This document shows positions 8,954 through 17,189 of a stretch of DNA of 64,000 nucleotides, one piece after another. The DNA is from Nitrospira sp. MA-1 (GTDB lineage Bacteria; Nitrospirota; Nitrospiria; Nitrospirales; UBA8639). The translations under genes and the position numbers were made by a program. The number at the start of each line of letters is the position of its first letter. The stretch's first letter is position 1. Under the pieces are notes generated by a model that saw nothing but the letters and a program-made list of their open reading frames with translations, was not told the DNA's origin and ran no database searches. The stretch is taken from positions 1 to 64,000 of the forward strand of contig JAQJDB010000002.1 of NCBI GenBank assembly GCA_032139905.1, given 5' to 3'.

Positions 8954-9835
8954 ATGCCTCGATCAGAGCCGAATTTTCCCATACCTACAAGTATCCGTCG
9001 AGTTCTAGGAGTTATCTTCATTCTATTCCTCGCACTCCTGCTGTTTCTGCCGCGACAATCTCAGGAATGGTTAAGTCATGTTGGAGGACCTTTCGCACGA
9101 ATATTGGAAGTCCCCCTGCATGCTGTAGCCTCGGTACAGAATTCTATCCGTCAAGCGTGGGACCACTACATCGCACTACAGGATGCTTGGGAAGAAAATC
9201 AACTGCTAAGGCAGGAAGTTCAGCGCCTACAAGGAGAGAAGAATTTCCTTCGAGAAAAGGCCATTATTGCCACGCAATTTCAACAATTACTGGCGTATCA
9301 GGAAACCACGCCCATGACGACCCTTCCGGCTCGAATCATCGGCCGAAATGTGTCCAATTGGTATCGGTCCATGATCATCAATAAAGGCAGTCAAGACGGC
9401 ATTCACCCGGAAATGGGTGTCATCACTGATGCCGGAGTGGTAGGACGTGTCGTACGAGTCAACCCCACGACATCCATCGTGCTTCTTCTTTCCGACCCCA
9501 ATGTCGCGATCACCGGGATGATTCAAAAAAGCCGGGATGAGGGACTGGTACAGGGAACCCCTCAAGGAACCATTCATATGAAATATCTGCCTCCTCTTTC
9601 CCCCGTTCAACCAGGAGATCCAGTGGTCACATCTGGATTAACAAATGATTTTCCCCGTGGACTCCAAATTGGCCGGATTCACGAGGTCACCAAAGCCGAT
9701 ACCGATTTATTTCAATTGGGGGAAATTGAGCCAATTGTAGATTTCACCAAACTGGAAGCGGTCCTGGTGATTACCTCATTTCAGCCTGCGCTCCCTCCAT
9801 CATTACCGAAACCGGCGGTCTCTCCTTCTCCCTGA
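8954..9835 (+). CDS. mreC: Rod shape-determining protein MreC
   Basis: A 293-residue inner-membrane protein of the elongasome that links MreB to PBP2 in the periplasm. It has a short cytoplasmic start, one membrane segment (VLGVIFILFLALLLFLP, about 18-34), a coiled coil at about 70-105 (EENQLLRQEVQRLQGEKN) and the double beta-barrel MreC domain to about 275. The barrel holds the usual INKGSQDGIHPEMGVIT and VTSGLTNDFPRGLQIG blocks. It ends in a short Pro-rich tail. It starts 16 bp after mreB. Confidence 0.95.
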   Translation: MPRSEPNFPIPTSIRRVLGVIFILFLALLLFLPRQSQEWLSHVGGPFARILEVPLHAVASVQNSIRQAWDHYIALQDAWEENQLLRQEVQRLQGEKNFLREKAIIATQFQQLLAYQETTPMTTLPARIIGRNVSNWYRSMIINKGSQDGIHPEMGVITDAGVVGRVVRVNPTTSIVLLLSDPNVAITGMIQKSRDEGLVQGTPQGTIHMKYLPPLSPVQPGDPVVTSGLTNDFPRGLQIGRIHEVTKADTDLFQLGEIEPIVDFTKLEAVLVITSFQPALPPSLPKPAVSPSP

Positions 9836-9844
9836 TGTAATCAC

Positions 9845-10354
9845 GTGACGATTTTTCTCAACATTCTTCTGTGCTTTGGAGTGGTTCTGGCCCAAGCCGT
9901 CTTTAGCACCATCCTTTCCGTCAAAGGGATTTACCCGGATTTATGTTTCATCTTGGCCTGCTTAATCGGGTTTCTTTCAGGCGAATACAAAGGACTGATG
10001 ATCGGACTGACGGTGGGACTATTTCAAGACTTACTCACTCCAGGCGGAATTGGGCTCAATATGGTCATAAAGGCACTTGCCGGTGGCTTGGCCGGCATCA
10101 CAACCCACACATTTTCCACAGTCACCAGTGCCTCAGTTCTGCTCATCACCTTCGCGTTGTCGTTAGGGTGTGGATTAGCCTCTCTCGTCGTGGCATACCC
10201 GGAACTAAATAGCCTCGACCTCTTACATGCCTTCTCCTCAGGACTGATCCCACAAGGCCTCTACAACAGCCTACTAACCCTGGTGATGTTCTGGTTAATC
10301 AAGTTCATTGGCCAATCGGTGAATATGGTACACTTAGGCCAGAAACCTCGATAA
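9845..10354 (+). CDS. mreD: Rod shape-determining protein MreD
   Basis: A 169-residue integral membrane protein, nearly all hydrophobic with about five membrane segments, typical of MreD. It begins with GTG 9 bp after the mreC stop. It belongs to the elongasome and sits between mreC and mrdA as in many bacteria. The sequence GEYKGLMIGLTVGLFQDLL (about 40-58) is the best preserved family region. MreD is poorly conserved, so the call rests on both context and hydrophobicity. Confidence 0.9.
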   Translation: MTIFLNILLCFGVVLAQAVFSTILSVKGIYPDLCFILACLIGFLSGEYKGLMIGLTVGLFQDLLTPGGIGLNMVIKALAGGLAGITTHTFSTVTSASVLLITFALSLGCGLASLVVAYPELNSLDLLHAFSSGLIPQGLYNSLLTLVMFWLIKFIGQSVNMVHLGQKPR

Positions 10355-10364
10355 GACCCACACA

Positions 10365-12218
10365 ATGTTGGACACTTCCCGCCAAGCCAATGAACTTGCC
10401 GATATTCAAAACCGACTAATTTTCGTCAAGATCGGCTTTCTGATGCTGTTGGTGTTATTGGGGCTCCGTCTTTGGCAACTACAGGTTCGGGACGGATTGC
10501 ACTACCAAGACCTCGCCCGCGACAATCGCACTCGAACTATTATCTTAGAACCGGCTCGCGGGCTTCTATATGATCGGAACGGCGAACTTCTTGCCAATAA
10601 TATCCCCAGCTTCCAATTGTATCTTTCTTTGGAAGACCTACAGGATCGTGAAGCCCTTCTGGCTCAGTTACCTCAGTTCGTCGACATTGACCAACAAGAG
10701 CTTTCCCATAAACTAGCACTCAAGAGTCGAAGAGGCCGAGTTAAAATTAAAGCCGATATTACCCTTAAAGAGGCGTCGCTCATCGAATCGCACCGGCTGG
10801 AACTTCCCGGGGTAGTGATTCAGCCGGAATATCAACGTCACTATCCACTTGAGAATTACGCCTCACATGTCCTGGGGTATGTGGGTGAGATTTCCGAATC
10901 CCAGCTTAAGGAGCCGGGATTTTCCGATCTTCAGGGAGGACGCATCATCGGGCAAAATGGAGTAGAGCGGACATTTGATGAATATCTTCTAGGAGAAACT
11001 GGAGAAGAAGTCATTGAAGTCGATGCCCTGGGGTATCCGAAACGGTCACTTTCCGTTCGCCGTCCCCTGGCTGGGGATGACCTATACCTGACTCTCGACA
11101 TTCGACTTCAACGCCTCGCAGAAGACCTATTGGGAGAGGAGGCCGGAGCCATTGTCGCCCTGGATCCCTGGAATGGAGACGTCCTGGCGCTGGCAAGCAA
11201 ACCTGGGTTTAATCCCAATGATGTCTCGGGAGGGATTAGCGCCAAAGACTGGCAACGATTTCTCAAAGATACCCGCCACCCCCTCACCAATCGCGCCATT
11301 CAAGGCCAATATCCACCGGGGTCGGTATTTAAAATCATTATGGCAGCAGCCCTCCTGGAGACTCAAACGCTCAGCGCACAGGAAATGACCCCCTGCCATG
11401 GAACATTTCCCTTTGGAAGGCGGGTCTTTCGTGATTGGAAAGCCGGAGGGCATGGTCAAGTCGACTTAACCAAAGCCATTGCGGAATCTTGTGATGTGTA
11501 CTTTTACAAGGCCGGCAATCAATTGGGGGTCGATCCCATCTCCACCTTTGCCCGTCGGTTCGGATTAGGTGAAAAGACAGGCATTGCGCTCCCTTCAGAA
11601 CGGTCTGGCCTCGTCCCTTCCACGGAATGGAAAAAAAGAGTCAAACAGGAACCATGGTACCCTGGAGAGACCATTTCAATTTCCATTGGGCAAGGATTTT
11701 TAACCGTGACCCCCCTTCAGATGGCGAAAGTGGCTTCCATCATTGCGACCAATGGACGAGTGGTCCAACCTCGGTTGCTCAAAGCCTCCCGACTTCGACG
11801 AACCGGCAATCTCAAAGAAGTTCCTGAGCCACCCATTCGCCAATTAGCCATCTCTCCCCAAACGTTTGCGCATATCAAGGAGGGATTGGCTGCAGTCGTC
11901 ACCAGAGGAACAGCCAAACTGGCCCAATCAGAGTTCGTGAACATTGCGGGTAAAACCGGAACAGCTCAGGTCGTTGCACTGAAACCTGATGGGGACAAAG
12001 ATAAGAACAAGGAGACTCAAAAGGAATTTCGAGACCATGCCTGGTTTGTGGCGTTTGCACCCGTAGAACATCCAAAGATTGCGGTGGCGGTATTAGTTGA
12101 ACATATGGGGCATGGAGGCTCGGCGTCCGCTCCCTTAGCCAAGACCCTCATTGAAGCCTATATGGGCTATGAGACCACTCAACAGCCTGCTCCCTCTCTC
12201 AGAAACCCAATCCCCTAG
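10365..12218 (+). CDS. mrdA: Penicillin-binding protein 2, elongasome transpeptidase
   Basis: A 617-residue class B penicillin-binding protein that cross-links peptidoglycan during rod elongation. It has one N-terminal membrane segment (IGFLMLLVLLGLRLW, about 23-37), a PBP dimerisation domain (about 60-235) and the transpeptidase domain (about 260-595). The active-site serine is in PPGSVFKI (SxxK), the second motif is SCD in ESCDVYFYKAG, and the third is GKTGTAQV. GRIIGQNGVERTFDEYLLG is typical of MrdA. It starts 10 bp after mreD and is followed by its partner rodA. Confidence 0.96.
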   Translation: MLDTSRQANELADIQNRLIFVKIGFLMLLVLLGLRLWQLQVRDGLHYQDLARDNRTRTIILEPARGLLYDRNGELLANNIPSFQLYLSLEDLQDREALLAQLPQFVDIDQQELSHKLALKSRRGRVKIKADITLKEASLIESHRLELPGVVIQPEYQRHYPLENYASHVLGYVGEISESQLKEPGFSDLQGGRIIGQNGVERTFDEYLLGETGEEVIEVDALGYPKRSLSVRRPLAGDDLYLTLDIRLQRLAEDLLGEEAGAIVALDPWNGDVLALASKPGFNPNDVSGGISAKDWQRFLKDTRHPLTNRAIQGQYPPGSVFKIIMAAALLETQTLSAQEMTPCHGTFPFGRRVFRDWKAGGHGQVDLTKAIAESCDVYFYKAGNQLGVDPISTFARRFGLGEKTGIALPSERSGLVPSTEWKKRVKQEPWYPGETISISIGQGFLTVTPLQMAKVASIIATNGRVVQPRLLKASRLRRTGNLKEVPEPPIRQLAISPQTFAHIKEGLAAVVTRGTAKLAQSEFVNIAGKTGTAQVVALKPDGDKDKNKETQKEFRDHAWFVAFAPVEHPKIAVAVLVEHMGHGGSASAPLAKTLIEAYMGYETTQQPAPSLRNPIP

Positions 12219-12239
12219 GGACGGAGAACGACTCAACTT

Positions 12240-13364
12240 ATGTCATTGATGAACGACAATGTAAACCGCCGAGGCCTGGATACCTTCGATTGGTGTTTCC
12301 TGGGTGTCATTATGGCCATCATCTCTTTGGGCATCGTATCCATTTATAGCGTCACCAATACCCAGGCAACAACTGGAATCCCCATTTATCTAAAGCAAGC
12401 CACATGGATGGTCGTCGGCTCCTTAGCCTTTTTGGTCGCGGTAGGTATTGACTATCACAAACTCGCTCGTTTTTCATATCTGCTCTATGGGATTGGGCTA
12501 ATCTTACTTATTTTCGTGTTAATCGCAGGCAAAACCAGTCGAGGTTCCCAACGATGGATTCCACTTGGCCCCTTTGCGGTGCAGCCTTCAGAATTCATTA
12601 AAATTCCTCTGCTACTCATGCTGGCTACTTACTATGGGACAACCACCCGCGAAGGCTGGGTGCGTCGATTGATCATCCCCGGGATCATCGTGCTTCCTGG
12701 CTTCTTACTCATACTTAAGCAACCAGACTTAGGAAGCAGCCTGGGCTTTCTGGCCATTTTTCTTGTCGTCGTTCTCACGGTGGGGATGAAATCCAAAGCC
12801 TTTGGGTTTATCGTATTGGCAGCCCTCATGCTTTTCCCGTTTGCCTGGGGCGGGGTCTGGGGTTCCCTTCACGAGTACCAACAGGATCGGATTCTCAGCT
12901 TTGTCGATCCCAATTCTGATCCGGGAGGCAAGGGTTATCACGGGCTTCAATCGCGCATCGCTATCGGTTCCGGCCAAATTCTGGGAAAGGGCTTATATGG
13001 GGGCACCCAAACTCAATTTAAATTTCTTCCCGAAGGCCATACAGATTTTGTATTTGCGGTTTTTGCCGAAGAATGGGGCTTTATGGGGTCAATGGTCTTA
13101 CTAGCCTTATATATTCTCTTGTTTTTGATGGGTTTAGAAATCGCGTTTAAAGCCAAGGACATCATCGGAGCACTCCTGGCTGTCGGAGTGGTAACCATGG
13201 TGGCCTTTGGAGTGGTGGTGAATATTGCGATGACATCAGGGCTGGCTCCTGTAGTGGGCATTCCACTCCCCCTCATGAGCTATGGAGGCAGCGCCATGGT
13301 GGTGAATCTCACAGCTTTGGGGCTCTTGCTCAACGTAAAACGGAGACGCCTGTCACTGCTTTAG
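12240..13364 (+). CDS. rodA: Peptidoglycan glycosyltransferase RodA (SEDS family)
   Basis: A 374-residue polytopic SEDS protein that polymerises lipid II into glycan strands together with PBP2. About ten membrane segments are visible, along with the family blocks GPFAVQPSEFIKIPLLLMLA (about 110-130), LPEGHTDFVFAVFAEEWG (about 263-280) and PLPLMSYGGSAM (about 342-353). It is the last gene of the mreBCD-mrdA-rodA run; the following 326 bp separate it from rng. The hydrophilic start is slightly longer than usual. Confidence 0.95.
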   Translation: MSLMNDNVNRRGLDTFDWCFLGVIMAIISLGIVSIYSVTNTQATTGIPIYLKQATWMVVGSLAFLVAVGIDYHKLARFSYLLYGIGLILLIFVLIAGKTSRGSQRWIPLGPFAVQPSEFIKIPLLLMLATYYGTTTREGWVRRLIIPGIIVLPGFLLILKQPDLGSSLGFLAIFLVVVLTVGMKSKAFGFIVLAALMLFPFAWGGVWGSLHEYQQDRILSFVDPNSDPGGKGYHGLQSRIAIGSGQILGKGLYGGTQTQFKFLPEGHTDFVFAVFAEEWGFMGSMVLLALYILLFLMGLEIAFKAKDIIGALLAVGVVTMVAFGVVVNIAMTSGLAPVVGIPLPLMSYGGSAMVVNLTALGLLLNVKRRRLSLL

Positions 13365-13690
13365 GTATCATGTACCCTGCGGTTTGGTTTTGATAGTGTT
13401 GGACTGGTTATCGCATAAAGAGGGAAACAGGGAAAAATTCAATTCAGAAAATTCCAAAATTCCGTGGATTTTCACCACACTTGCAGGAACAAGGAAGTGT
13501 ATACACAGAACCATCTTCAGTTGGTTCCATACAGTACTCAATTACAATTATTACCAGAAGGGGCACGAAGCTATCTCAGATTTTGACAGGCAGATCCAAC
13601 AAATTGGCTCCGCCCCACCAGGAACATCTCTTCACCAAAGAGGTGTCGAGGAATAGCTTCTGGTCCCTTCTGAGAATATAGGAGATAACC
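13365..13690. other. Intergenic region between rodA and rng
   Basis: 326 bp without a recognisable gene. A 90-codon frame (13384-13656) has no family resemblance and no ribosome site, so I reject it. No clear hairpin terminator follows rodA. The final bases carry AGGAG 6 nt before the rng start. Confidence 0.5.
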
Positions 13691-15244
13691 ATGGGAGTAG
13701 AAATTGCGATTAGTGTCACTCGTGAAGAAACACGGGTTGCCGTGCTCGACAATCGTGTCGTAACAGAATTGTATGTCGACCGTCCAAGAAAAAAAGACTT
13801 TGTGGGAGACATTTACAAAGGCAAGGTCATTAAAGTTCTGCCTGGTATGCAAGCGGCCTTTGTCGATATTGGACTGGATCGGGCCGCGTTTATCCACGTA
13901 TCCGATCTTTCGGTCGGAACCGAACCCGGGGATACCCTCGTGGATAGTGAAGAGGATGAACGAAGTCAAGACCTCCCGCGTCCACGACGCCAAACTGCAC
14001 GCCCCATTGAAAACCTGTTGACAGAAGGCCAGGAACTTCTTGTGCAAATTTCCAAAGGCCCCATCGGTACCAAGGGACCTCGGATTACCACATACGTCTC
14101 CCTTCCCGGACGATTCTTGGTCCTCATGCCCAATGTCGACCATATTGGCGTGTCGCGAAGAATTACAAAAGAAGAAGAGCGCCATCGTCTGAAGGACCTC
14201 ATGCGGCGCATCCGGAAACCCGAATATGGATACATTGTCAGAACCGTGTGTGAAGATGTACCGGAAGACGATCTCCAAACCGACGTGAGATTCCTCACAG
14301 CATTATGGGAAGACACGCTTAAAGCTGCCGGTAAACAACCAGCCCCGTCCCTCTTGCATACGGATCTCTCCCTCCCGCTCCGGGTGGTACGGGACTTATT
14401 CACCAAAAAAGTCGATCGTCTGCTAGTTGACGCAAAACCGGACTTTGAGGAAGTCAAAGATTTTGTCCGGCGCTACCTTCCGGAACAAGCCTCCCGCGTA
14501 CATTTTTATGACAAGAAGCAGGAAGGGTTATTCGATCACTTGGGTATCGAATTGGAAATTACCCGAGCCCTAAGCCGGAAAGTCTGGCTCAAATCCGGAG
14601 GGCACATTGTCATTGACCACACAGAGGCCATGACTGTGGTAGACGTTAATACGGGACGGTTTGTGGGGAAACGCGACCAGGAAGAAACGATTTTAAAAAA
14701 CAATTTGGAGGCCGCGAAAGAGATTGGCTACCAGATAAAATTACGCGGCATTGGCGGCATTATCATTATTGATTTCATTGACATGGAACGGGAACGGAAC
14801 CGTGAAAAAGTGTACCAGGCTACATTGGACGCTCTGGCGGGGGATAAGGCTCAAACCCGTATCTCACGTATTTCCGATCTTGGGCTCATTGAAATTTCCC
14901 GTGAACGAGTCCGTGAAGATCTCTTACGGACGTTATCGGAAATTTGTGGTGACTGCGAGGGAAGAGGGTACACCAAATCTACCATGACCGTTGCGTATGA
15001 AATTTTTCGGGATATCCGGCGCATTGGAATTACTCGGGGACAACCCCAACAAATTGTGGTCGGTGCCAACCCCAAAGTCATTGAGCTCATTTTCGAAACC
15101 GAGCACAGTAGCATTGAGCAACTCGAACAGGAATTCCAACAACAAATATTATTTGAGGCAGATCCATTACTGCACCTTGAGCAATATGACATTGTTGTAG
15201 TAGGGAAATTGGCGTCACGCGCCGAATCTCGGACCGCGTCCTAG
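13691..15244 (+). CDS. rng: Ribonuclease G / RNase E family endoribonuclease
   Basis: A 517-residue RNase G-length member of the RNase E/G family, which cuts single-stranded AU-rich RNA in rRNA maturation and mRNA decay. The S1 RNA-binding domain is at about 35-130 (GDIYKGKVIKVLPGMQAAFVD), with an acidic insertion DSEEDERSQDLPRPRR inside it. The catalytic block is VVDVNTGRFVG, with IIIIDFIDMERERNR about 50 residues on supplying the metal-binding aspartates. The zinc-link CGDCEGRG is at about 417-424. There is no long C-terminal scaffold, so it is G rather than E in size. AGGAG precedes the ATG by 6 nt. Confidence 0.93.
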   Translation: MGVEIAISVTREETRVAVLDNRVVTELYVDRPRKKDFVGDIYKGKVIKVLPGMQAAFVDIGLDRAAFIHVSDLSVGTEPGDTLVDSEEDERSQDLPRPRRQTARPIENLLTEGQELLVQISKGPIGTKGPRITTYVSLPGRFLVLMPNVDHIGVSRRITKEEERHRLKDLMRRIRKPEYGYIVRTVCEDVPEDDLQTDVRFLTALWEDTLKAAGKQPAPSLLHTDLSLPLRVVRDLFTKKVDRLLVDAKPDFEEVKDFVRRYLPEQASRVHFYDKKQEGLFDHLGIELEITRALSRKVWLKSGGHIVIDHTEAMTVVDVNTGRFVGKRDQEETILKNNLEAAKEIGYQIKLRGIGGIIIIDFIDMERERNREKVYQATLDALAGDKAQTRISRISDLGLIEISRERVREDLLRTLSEICGDCEGRGYTKSTMTVAYEIFRDIRRIGITRGQPQQIVVGANPKVIELIFETEHSSIEQLEQEFQQQILFEADPLLHLEQYDIVVVGKLASRAESRTAS

Positions 15245-15447
15245 GAGTCTACTCTGTTAACTGTACCATTTGCCTCCATGCACAGAAAGGAGAGGAGACC
15301 CAAATCTCTGCTTCAACTCTTGAAAAATCCGGAACTCTCCATCATCCGGAATCGAAGGTGGAATAATTTTTGGGTAGAGCGCCATGCGGACAGACCATCT
15401 GACGGTGGTCTCCAGACGCATAATCCCTATCCTCACAGAGAATCTGA

Positions 15448-16584
15448 ATGACCTCACCCTTACAAGGATGGTTGGAACTTTTGGCAGTCAAAGGACTTGG
15501 CCCTGTCACTTATACCAGACTCATCAACCGGTTCGGTTCGCCTGAAGCCATTCGCTCCTCGAACGCCCACACACTCGAATCAATCGGGGAAATTTCTCCC
15601 TCATTGGCCAGGGCTCTTCATCAACCTATATCTACCGATACACAAAATCAGATTGCCAAAGAATTGCAGGCCGTTCAGGATGGGCGATTCTCCATCCTGA
15701 CACTCGTGGACGCACTCTACCCGCCTCGATTAAAAACCATTACGGATCCTCCTCCGTTACTCTGGTATACAGGCCAACTCCAGGACCGCGATCAACAGGC
15801 CCTTGCCGTAGTCGGCTCAAGAAAAGGCTCGCACATCGGACGGACATTCACGCGACAACTGAGTGGCGATTTAGCTGCACTGGGCTTTACGATTGTGAGC
15901 GGCATGGCAAGAGGAATTGATGCGGCAGCTCACGAAGGAGCACTGGCCACATCCGGGAGAACCCTGGCCGTGCTTGGATGTGGCATCGATCAAACCTACC
16001 CGCCTGAGCACGATCCGCTACGGCAACGCATTGAACAACATGGGGCCGTTCTTTCTGAATTTCCGATGGGAACCCCTCCACATTCTTACCATTTCCCTCA
16101 ACGTAATCGGATCATCAGTGGACTCTCACTTGGTGTGATCGTCACCGAAGCCACCTCGCGTAGCGGGTCCCTCATTACGGCTCGAATGGCCTTAGAGCAA
16201 AATCGTGAGGTCTTTGCCGTACCAGGAAATGTGACCAATACATTAACTCGTGGCCCTCACCGCCTCATTAAAGAGGGCGCGAAATTAGTCGAAAATTCTT
16301 TAGATGTTGTGGAAGAAATTCTTCCTATGTTAGAACCCTCCTTCCGGGATCAACTAGAGAAACAACACGGCGCATGTCAGCCTCAAACGTCCACGCCTGC
16401 ACTAGGAGCAGAGGAACAACATCTATTTGATTGCATTTCACTGGAGCCTGTTTCCCTGGACGATTTAATCAATCAATGTTCCTATGCCCCACCTGAAGTG
16501 ATGAGCATTCTCTTGTCTTTGGAGATCAAGGGGCTTATAAAGCAGATACCGGGCCTACAGTATCTCAGGATGAGCATTGGATAG
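15448..16584 (+). CDS. dprA: DNA-processing protein DprA
   Basis: A 378-residue protein that loads RecA on incoming single-stranded DNA during natural transformation. N-terminal helix-hairpin-helix-like region (GLGPVTYTRLINRFG, about 16-30), Rossmann-like DprA core with VVGSRKGSHIGR and SGMARGIDAAAHEGAL (about 110-175), and GCGIDQTYPPEH. The last ~65 residues match the DprA winged-helix domain (PVSLDDLINQCSYAPPEV). Length is normal. The 203 bp between rng and dprA hold no gene. Confidence 0.94.
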   Translation: MTSPLQGWLELLAVKGLGPVTYTRLINRFGSPEAIRSSNAHTLESIGEISPSLARALHQPISTDTQNQIAKELQAVQDGRFSILTLVDALYPPRLKTITDPPPLLWYTGQLQDRDQQALAVVGSRKGSHIGRTFTRQLSGDLAALGFTIVSGMARGIDAAAHEGALATSGRTLAVLGCGIDQTYPPEHDPLRQRIEQHGAVLSEFPMGTPPHSYHFPQRNRIISGLSLGVIVTEATSRSGSLITARMALEQNREVFAVPGNVTNTLTRGPHRLIKEGAKLVENSLDVVEEILPMLEPSFRDQLEKQHGACQPQTSTPALGAEEQHLFDCISLEPVSLDDLINQCSYAPPEVMSILLSLEIKGLIKQIPGLQYLRMSIG

Positions 16585-17189
16585 TACATCAACATGTCAA
16601 TTGTGCTCGTGAACCATTCATGATTTTCATCACGGTCTATGCCTAGATCACTCGTCATGGTCGTATCGCCCATCAAACCACTATCCAAGTATCTTGGACG
16701 CCATAACCAAGATTGGCATCTGTGGGGCACCTTAAATGCGCACGGAAGAGTAAACCGGGCATTAACCGCGAACACAATTTTGACGGTGCTGTCGCAAAAA
16801 ATAGATTTTCAAGATACGCCACTGGTTTTCCTGTTGGACCAAGTTAAAAAACACCTAGTAAAATTCGCAACTTTTATCTGTCAGACACGGAGTTACATCC
16901 CCTTATCGCCATCCAAAACATTTTTTGCGACAGAACCGTCGGCAGGTTAGCCTTGGCGGCTGACTGAAACGGCTGCGCCCGCTGGAAAAAATGACTTGAA
17001 CACCCAGCCTAACTTGCCTCTACCCTACGTCATCATTATGATGAGCACGCGAAAAAACCAGTCGCATCGCGGCAGGTGGATTGTGACGGCGCCATTTTTA
17101 CCCTGAGTTTGTAGTGAATCTTACACGTGTGAGAATCAGTTTCCCTTACATCAAAGATGCAAAGGAGCCTTCCCCGATAGGGGTTGCTA
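16585..17189. other. Intergenic island edge with IS6-like inverted repeats
   Basis: 605 bp without a convincing gene. It contains a 159-bp element bounded by inverted repeats (16782-16940). Past 16941 the sequence style changes towards that of topB. A 103-codon frame (16639-16950) overlaps the element and has no family match, so it is not called. Confidence 0.5.
16782..16940. mobile_element. 159-bp MITE-like element with IS6-family-type inverted repeats
   Basis: The ends are 21-bp inverted repeats: GACGGTGCTGTCGCAAAAAAT (16782-16802), whose partner reads, in complement, GACGGTTCTGTCGCAAAAAAT (16920-16940), one mismatch. The inner part GGTTCTGTCGCAAA closely resembles the terminal repeats of IS6-family elements (IS257 has GGTTCTGTTGCAAA, IS26 has GGCACTGTTGCAAA). 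The 117-bp interior holds no transposase. It is either a non-autonomous derivative or two ends left by a deleted element. It sits 250 bp before a topB gene that looks transferred. No clear 8-bp target duplication was found. Confidence 0.55.

Noticed and set aside
13384..13656. 90-codon frame between rodA and rng
   Set aside because: No ribosome site and no protein-like composition or family similarity.
16639..16950. 103-codon plus frame
   Set aside because: It spans the inverted-repeat element and shows no recognisable protein.
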